This document shows, in pieces, positions 8,559 to 11,610 of a stretch of 11,610 nt of DNA (position 1 is its first letter; each line of letters opens with the position of its first letter). Made by a program: the position numbers and the translations under genes. The stretch lies in the NCBI GenBank assembly GCA_003222235.1, contig QHVD01000344.1:1-11610 (forward strand), given 5' to 3'. The DNA comes from Gemmatimonadota bacterium (lineage in GTDB: Bacteria; Gemmatimonadota; Gemmatimonadetes; Gemmatimonadales; GWC2-71-9). The notes under the pieces are model-generated. The model was not told where the DNA came from. It made no database searches and worked only from the letters and a program-made list of their open reading frames with translations.

Positions 8559-8609
8559 ATGCGCTTCGCCTGGGACCTGTTCTGGCTGCGCTGGTTTTAC
8601 GGCGCGTGA
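8559..8609 (+). pseudogene. Orphan 3'-end remnant of a polysaccharide deacetylase gene
   Basis: Encodes MRFAWDLFWLRWFYGA and a TGA, matching the last 15 residues of the deacetylase 3 kb upstream (12 of 15 identical from RFAWDLF onward). Homology stops sharply at its left end, so it is a fragment, not a gene. Its TGA overlaps the glycosyltransferase GTG (GTGA, 8606-8609), the arrangement expected if a full deacetylase gene once preceded the glycosyltransferase in an operon. It could still provide weak translational coupling, but its ATG has no clear ribosome binding site. Confidence 0.7.
8561..8609 (+). repeat. 49-base direct repeat, copy 2 (in front of glycosyltransferase)
   Basis: Same-orientation copy of 5535-5583 with three mismatches in 49. 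The distance between copies is about 3.0 kb, and the space contains only the kinase gene and its leader. Confidence 0.9.
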
Positions 8610-9685
8610 ACGTGGCGCTGCTGTCGTCCGCCCGCGCCTGGCGCGGCTCCGGGACGAGCCTGGCCAACGTGGCGCGGGGCCTCGCGGCGCATGGCCACAA
8701 CGTCCACATCCTCGCAACCGCGCCCGCGGTCACGGCGGGATTCGCCGCGCAGGGCCTTCGGGCGCGCGAGCTGTCGATCCGGGACACGGGGCTCCGCGAG
8801 GCGCGGGTGCTCGCGCGCGCACTCGGCGGGTTGGGAATCGAGGTCCTTCTCGCCGAGAAGCCGCGCGACCTCCGCCTGGGCGCGCTGGCGTCCCTGGCGC
8901 GCCGTCTGGCACTGGTGTACCGGCACAACGTGGGCGGGGCGGCCCCGCCGCGCGATCCGATCGTCCGGCTCGCCTACCGCCGCGTGCGCATGACGGTTTT
9001 TCTCACCCACACCGCGGAAGCGCAGGCCGGCGAGATCGCGCGCTTCATGCTCCGGCCGCCCCGGCGGGTGATCTACGAGGGCGTGGACGTTGCGCGGTTT
9101 CGGCCGGACCGGGACGCGGCCGCCGCGTTCCGCCGGCGCCACGGCCTGGGCGAGCGCCCGTTCGTTCTTGCCGTGGGCGCGCTGGAGCGGGAGAAGCGCT
9201 ACGACTGGCTGTGCGGCGCGCTGGCCGGGCTGGGGTCCGTCGCTCCGCCGCTCGTCGCGTGCGGCGCAGGCGGGGCCGCCGGGCAAATCCGCGATCAGGC
9301 GGCCGCGCTCCGCATCGACGTGCGGCTTCTGGGATTTCTTTCGCCCGAAGAGCTGGTCGGCGCCTACAACGCCGCCGCCTGCCTGGTCCACGCCTGCGCG
9401 GTCGAAACCTTCGGGCTCGCCATCGCGGAAGCGATGGCCTGCGGCCGGGCGGTGATCGCGGCCGCCGCGGGCGGGGGAGGCGCGCTCCCCGAGGTGCTGG
9501 GAGACGCAGGCGTGCTCACGCCCGCCGACGACCCCGGCGCGTTCGCCACGGCGCTCGCCCACCTGCTCGCGGACCCGGAACGCGGCCACGCGCTCGGGAT
9601 CGCGGCCCGCCAGCGTGCCGTGAGGCTCTTCTCTCTCGAGCGCATGGGCCGGGAGTACGCCGAGGCGATCGAGGCCTGCGCGTGA
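8606..9685 (+). CDS. Glycosyltransferase, GT4-type (GT-B fold)
   Basis: Enzyme of 359 residues that would transfer a sugar from an activated donor onto a glycan or lipid acceptor in cell-surface polysaccharide synthesis. Features: N-terminal Rossmann start MNVALLSSARAWRGSGTSLA with HNVHIL; hinge motif EGVDVARFRP at 158-167 (usual form NGVDxxxF); donor-site motif VGALEREKRYDW at 190-201 with Lys197; and the E-x7-E pair Glu267/Glu275 in ETFGLAIAE. A C-terminal helix completes the usual length. The donor sugar cannot be predicted. It starts at GTG 8606, without a Shine-Dalgarno, inside the GTGA stop of a deacetylase-gene remnant, which suggests it evolved to be translated by coupling to an upstream deacetylase. 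Its TGA (9683-9685) directly abuts the Amt stop on the other strand. Confidence 0.92.
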   Translation: MNVALLSSARAWRGSGTSLANVARGLAAHGHNVHILATAPAVTAGFAAQGLRARELSIRDTGLREARVLARALGGLGIEVLLAEKPRDLRLGALASLARRLALVYRHNVGGAAPPRDPIVRLAYRRVRMTVFLTHTAEAQAGEIARFMLRPPRRVIYEGVDVARFRPDRDAAAAFRRRHGLGERPFVLAVGALEREKRYDWLCGALAGLGSVAPPLVACGAGGAAGQIRDQAAALRIDVRLLGFLSPEELVGAYNAAACLVHACAVETFGLAIAEAMACGRAVIAAAAGGGGALPEVLGDAGVLTPADDPGAFATALAHLLADPERGHALGIAARQRAVRLFSLERMGREYAEAIEACA

Positions 9686-11044
9686 CTACCCGGCCACGGC
9701 CGGTGCCCCGCTGAGGCCTTCCGCCTCCATGTGCGAAACGATCACGCCTTCGCCGATGGCGACACCCGCGCCGGCGAGCGCGCCCTGCTCCCCGCCGAAG
9801 TAGGCCTCTTCGCCGTGCTCGCTCAGGTCGAGGCCGCTGAGCTGTTCGCGCACCCCCGCCTTGGCGCCGAGCGTGGCGTTCACGACGACCATGATGATCG
9901 CCGTCCCGACCGCGGCGAGCGCGGCCGCCGCCAGCACCGCGACGAGCTGCACGCCCATCTGCGCGAAGTTGCCGGCCAGCCAGCCGTCCCCGCCGGCCGG
10001 GTTGACGAGCTTGGTCGCGAACACACCGGTCAGCATCGCCCCGGCCACCCCGGCGAGCCCGTGGCAGGAGAACACGTCGAGCGAGTCGTCGAGGCGCGTT
10101 TTGGAGCGGATCTGGATCGCCGCGTAGCTCACGAGGGCGGACAGCGCCCCGACGGCGAGCGACGCCGGCGCGGTGATGTACCCCGCCGCGGGCGTGATGC
10201 CGACGAGCCCGACGACCAGCCCCGTCGCCGCGCCCACCGCGGTGACTTTCCCCGTGCGGAACAGATCCAGGCATGCCCACACCACGAGCGCGGTCGCCGC
10301 CGCGGTATTGGTGTTGGTGAACGCCGCCGCAGCGAGGCCGTTCGCAGCGAGAGCGGAGCCTGCGTTGAACCCGAACCAGCCGAACCACAACAGGCCGGCG
10401 CCGAGCAGCACCAGGGGCACGTTGTGCGGGACGATTGCCGTGCGCTTGAAGTCCCGCCTTGGCCCGAGCATGCGCGCAGCGACCAGCGCCGAGACCCCCG
10501 CGCTGATGTGCACCACCGTGCCGCCGGCGAAGTCGAGCGCGCCCAGCTTCTGCAGCCAGCCCCCCGCACCCCACACCCAGTGGGCCAGCGGGTCGTACAC
10601 GAACGTGGCCCACAGAATGAGGAACGCGACGTAGGCGCGGAACCGCATCCGCTCGACGATCGCCCCCGAGATCAGCGCCGGGGTGATGATCGCGAACATC
10701 AACTGGAACATCGCGTGCGCCTGCAGCGGGATCGTGGCGGCGTAGGCAGGGTCGGGGTCGAGGCCCACGCCCTTGAAGCCCAGCCAGGCGAGCCCGCCCC
10801 AGAACGGTGTGCCGTGCCCGAATGCGATGGAGTAGCCGAACAGCACCCACTGCACGCTGATCAGCCCCAGCGCAACGACGCTCATCATCATCGTGTTGAG
10901 CGCGTTCTTCGGCCGCACCAGGCCGCCGTAGAAGAACGCCAGCCCCACCGTCATGACCATCACGAGGGCCGTGGACGCGAGCACCCAGGCGGTGTCGCCC
11001 GCTGAGATGGCGGCGGCGTCCACCGCAAGCAGCGGCAACGTCAT
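9686..11044 (-). CDS. amt: Ammonium channel/transporter, Amt family
   Basis: Inner-membrane ammonium uptake channel of 452 residues with the usual 11 helices. Alignment by eye to E. coli AmtB finds the main functional residues: gate Phe113 (AmtB Phe107) and Phe226 (Phe215, in GWFGFNAGS), recruitment-site Asp171 and Ser230, and the pore histidine pair His179 (GGTVVHI) and His328 (SCHGLAGV). The cytoplasmic tail has the PII-docking type sequence GLDLSEHGEEAYF (404-416), followed by an extra Gly/Ala-rich stretch of about 36 residues ending SGAPAVAG. The start ATG 11044-11042 overlaps the PII stop by four bases (ATGA), so translation is coupled and the two proteins form the standard GlnK-Amt pair. 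Its stop abuts that of the convergent glycosyltransferase. Confidence 0.96.
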   Translation of the reverse strand: MTLPLLAVDAAAISAGDTAWVLASTALVMVMTVGLAFFYGGLVRPKNALNTMMMSVVALGLISVQWVLFGYSIAFGHGTPFWGGLAWLGFKGVGLDPDPAYAATIPLQAHAMFQLMFAIITPALISGAIVERMRFRAYVAFLILWATFVYDPLAHWVWGAGGWLQKLGALDFAGGTVVHISAGVSALVAARMLGPRRDFKRTAIVPHNVPLVLLGAGLLWFGWFGFNAGSALAANGLAAAAFTNTNTAAATALVVWACLDLFRTGKVTAVGAATGLVVGLVGITPAAGYITAPASLAVGALSALVSYAAIQIRSKTRLDDSLDVFSCHGLAGVAGAMLTGVFATKLVNPAGGDGWLAGNFAQMGVQLVAVLAAAALAAVGTAIIMVVVNATLGAKAGVREQLSGLDLSEHGEEAYFGGEQGALAGAGVAIGEGVIVSHMEAEGLSGAPAVAG

Positions 11045-11463
11045 GGCTTCTCCTCCCCGGCAACCGCGCCCGCGTGCTGGGCGCTCTGGAGCGCCGCACG
11101 CTGCACCTGGTCCGCGTTCACGGCGGTGAGCGCCGCGTTATCCAGCTCGCCCGTGCGAATGCGAACCACGCGCTCGATCGGTTGGACGAAGATCTTCCCG
11201 TCGCCGACTTCACCGGTGCGCGCCGACGAGAGGATGGCCTTGATGCACGGCTCGACGAACGGCTCCGAGCAGACCATCTCGATCTTCACCTTCTCGTGGA
11301 ACTCCATGACGACCGTGGTGCCGCGATACTGCCCCACGATCTCCTGCTCGCCGCCGTGACCGCTGACGCGGCTCAGCGTGATCCCGGTGACGCCGGCCTG
11401 GAACAGTGCTGCCTTGACTTCAGGGAGCCGTTCGGGCCGTACGATGGTAGTGATGAGTTTCAT
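11041..11463 (-). CDS. glnK: PII nitrogen regulatory protein (GlnK/GlnB family), T-loop variant without Tyr51
   Basis: Trimeric signal protein of 140 residues that reads ATP/ADP and 2-oxoglutarate and blocks the Amt channel when nitrogen is plentiful. It aligns to E. coli GlnB without gaps up to about residue 112. Shared residues include Lys58, the TGEVGDGKIFV signature (83-93), Arg101 and Arg103 (RIRTGE). The T-loop reads GHGGEQEIVGQYRGTTV (35-51, after Ser34 and Gly35): Tyr46 is kept, but the uridylylation Tyr51 is Val, and Gln39, which helps bind 2-oxoglutarate, is Glu. There is an extra tail of about 28 residues (113-140). The start ATG 11463-11461 has no well-placed Shine-Dalgarno. First gene of the glnK-amt operon. 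GlnK is named from its link to amt. Confidence 0.94.
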   Translation of the reverse strand: MKLITTIVRPERLPEVKAALFQAGVTGITLSRVSGHGGEQEIVGQYRGTTVVMEFHEKVKIEMVCSEPFVEPCIKAILSSARTGEVGDGKIFVQPIERVVRIRTGELDNAALTAVNADQVQRAALQSAQHAGAVAGEEKP

Positions 11464-11610
11464 GGCGTGAAGCTAGCAAACCTCGATGGCGGTGTCAAAC
11501 GAATCATGCAGTTTTTGCACATTCTGGAGTTCAGTTCGCAGGAGAAGCATCACGCGTGCCGGGGGTTCGTGCCAGAAATGCCGCATCCTGAGCACAATTT
11601 GTGGGAAATT
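11464..11610. other. Region upstream of glnK to the window edge
   Basis: No gene seen in these 147 bases, which are clearly more AT-rich than the rest of the window. They hold the candidate glnK promoter and an 11-base perfect palindrome CACAATTTGTG (11593-11603) that could be a regulator site. The minus-strand TGGCACG at about 11569-11575 resembles a sigma54 -24 box, but no GC occurs at the right -12 spacing. Confidence 0.45.
11470..11498 (-). promoter_or_regulatory. Candidate sigma70-type promoter of glnK-amt, possibly giving a leaderless mRNA
   Basis: On the minus strand: perfect -35 TTGACA (11498-11493), a 17-base spacer, then TAGCTT (11475-11470) preceded by TGC, giving an extended -10. 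The predicted start of transcription falls at or within a base or two of the ATG (11463). No ribosome binding site is present at normal distance, which fits leaderless translation. TAGCTT itself is only a 3/6 match. Confidence 0.45.

Larger units (their letters stand above)
8290..8605. other. 316-base intergenic region between divergent kinase and glycosyltransferase genes
   Basis: No convincing complete gene. From the kinase side it holds the inverted repeat and candidate -10 box. In the middle there are short open frames on both strands without protein-like character. At the right end lies the orphan piece of deacetylase gene end (8561-8608), which runs into the glycosyltransferase start. 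A frame from ATG 8460 to the stop at 8609 (49 codons) includes this piece, but its upstream part does not resemble the deacetylase. Confidence 0.6.

Noticed and set aside
5584..8560. Kinase segment as a classical transposon
   Set aside because: No transposase, and the ends just inside the 49-base repeats show no terminal inverted repeats. The repeat is also far longer than a normal target-site duplication and is not identical.
8597..9589. Minus-strand open frame of 330 codons opposite the glycosyltransferase
   Set aside because: Antisense to a clear GT4 enzyme; the product is Arg/Gly/Ala-rich with no motif.
9731..11005. Plus-strand open frame of 424 codons opposite amt
   Set aside because: The amt frame on the minus strand has conserved residues throughout. 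The antisense product is low-complexity Arg/Glu/His-rich sequence.
9516..11099. Minus-strand open frame of 527 codons overlapping amt in another frame
   Set aside because: It is a +1 shadow of amt composed almost only of Arg, Gly, Ala and His, without any motif.
11555..11580. Sigma54-type promoter upstream of glnK (TGGCACG on the minus strand)
   Set aside because: The -24-like element is good, but the GC of the -12 element is two bases out of place, and such spacing changes normally abolish activity.

Overview
The window is GC-rich bacterial chromosomal DNA, almost fully coding. No rRNA, tRNA, transposase, integrase or CRISPR array was seen. A Ser/Thr kinase fused to a long series of TolB/PD40-type repeats, a HAE-1 RND pump, and a PII protein of the 'GHGGE' T-loop type together suggest Gemmatimonadota or a similar soil or sediment lineage such as Acidobacteriota. 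This placement is inference from protein style; there is no marker gene in the window.

Layout. (1) 16-4221, minus strand: an efflux operon, periplasmic adaptor (3121-4221) then RND inner-membrane pump (16-3107), 13 bases apart. The pump reading frame is broken by an apparent single missing base near 2253-2257. No outer-membrane factor is in the window; it may lie past base 1. (2) 4222-4491: divergent control region. (3) 4492-4737, plus strand: an 81-residue protein with a short N-terminal coiled coil and a compact conserved-looking core, with an excellent Shine-Dalgarno sequence. (4) 4819-5583, plus: a NodB-type polysaccharide deacetylase. (5) 5626-8289, minus: an 887-residue membrane-anchored Ser/Thr kinase with 12 PDG-type propeller repeats. 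(6) 8606-9685, plus: a GT4-type glycosyltransferase. (7) 9686-11463, minus: a PII regulator and an Amt ammonium channel, overlapping by four bases (ATGA).

The most interesting structural point is a 49-base direct repeat (5535-5583 and 8561-8609, 46/49 identical). The first copy is the true 3' end of the deacetylase gene. The second is an orphan piece of the same gene end, directly in front of the glycosyltransferase and overlapping its GTG start. The simplest reading is that deacetylase and glycosyltransferase were once adjacent and translationally coupled (GTGA overlap), and that the roughly 3-kb kinase segment now between them arrived by insertion or by recombination between related loci.

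Functional themes: drug or solvent export (1), cell-surface polysaccharide modification and synthesis (4 and 6), environmental signalling (5), and ammonium uptake controlled by PII (7). The PII protein has Val at position 51, where the uridylylated Tyr normally sits. I see no clearly new multigene defence or biosynthetic system; the repeat-flanked kinase insertion and the PII variant deserve the closest look.
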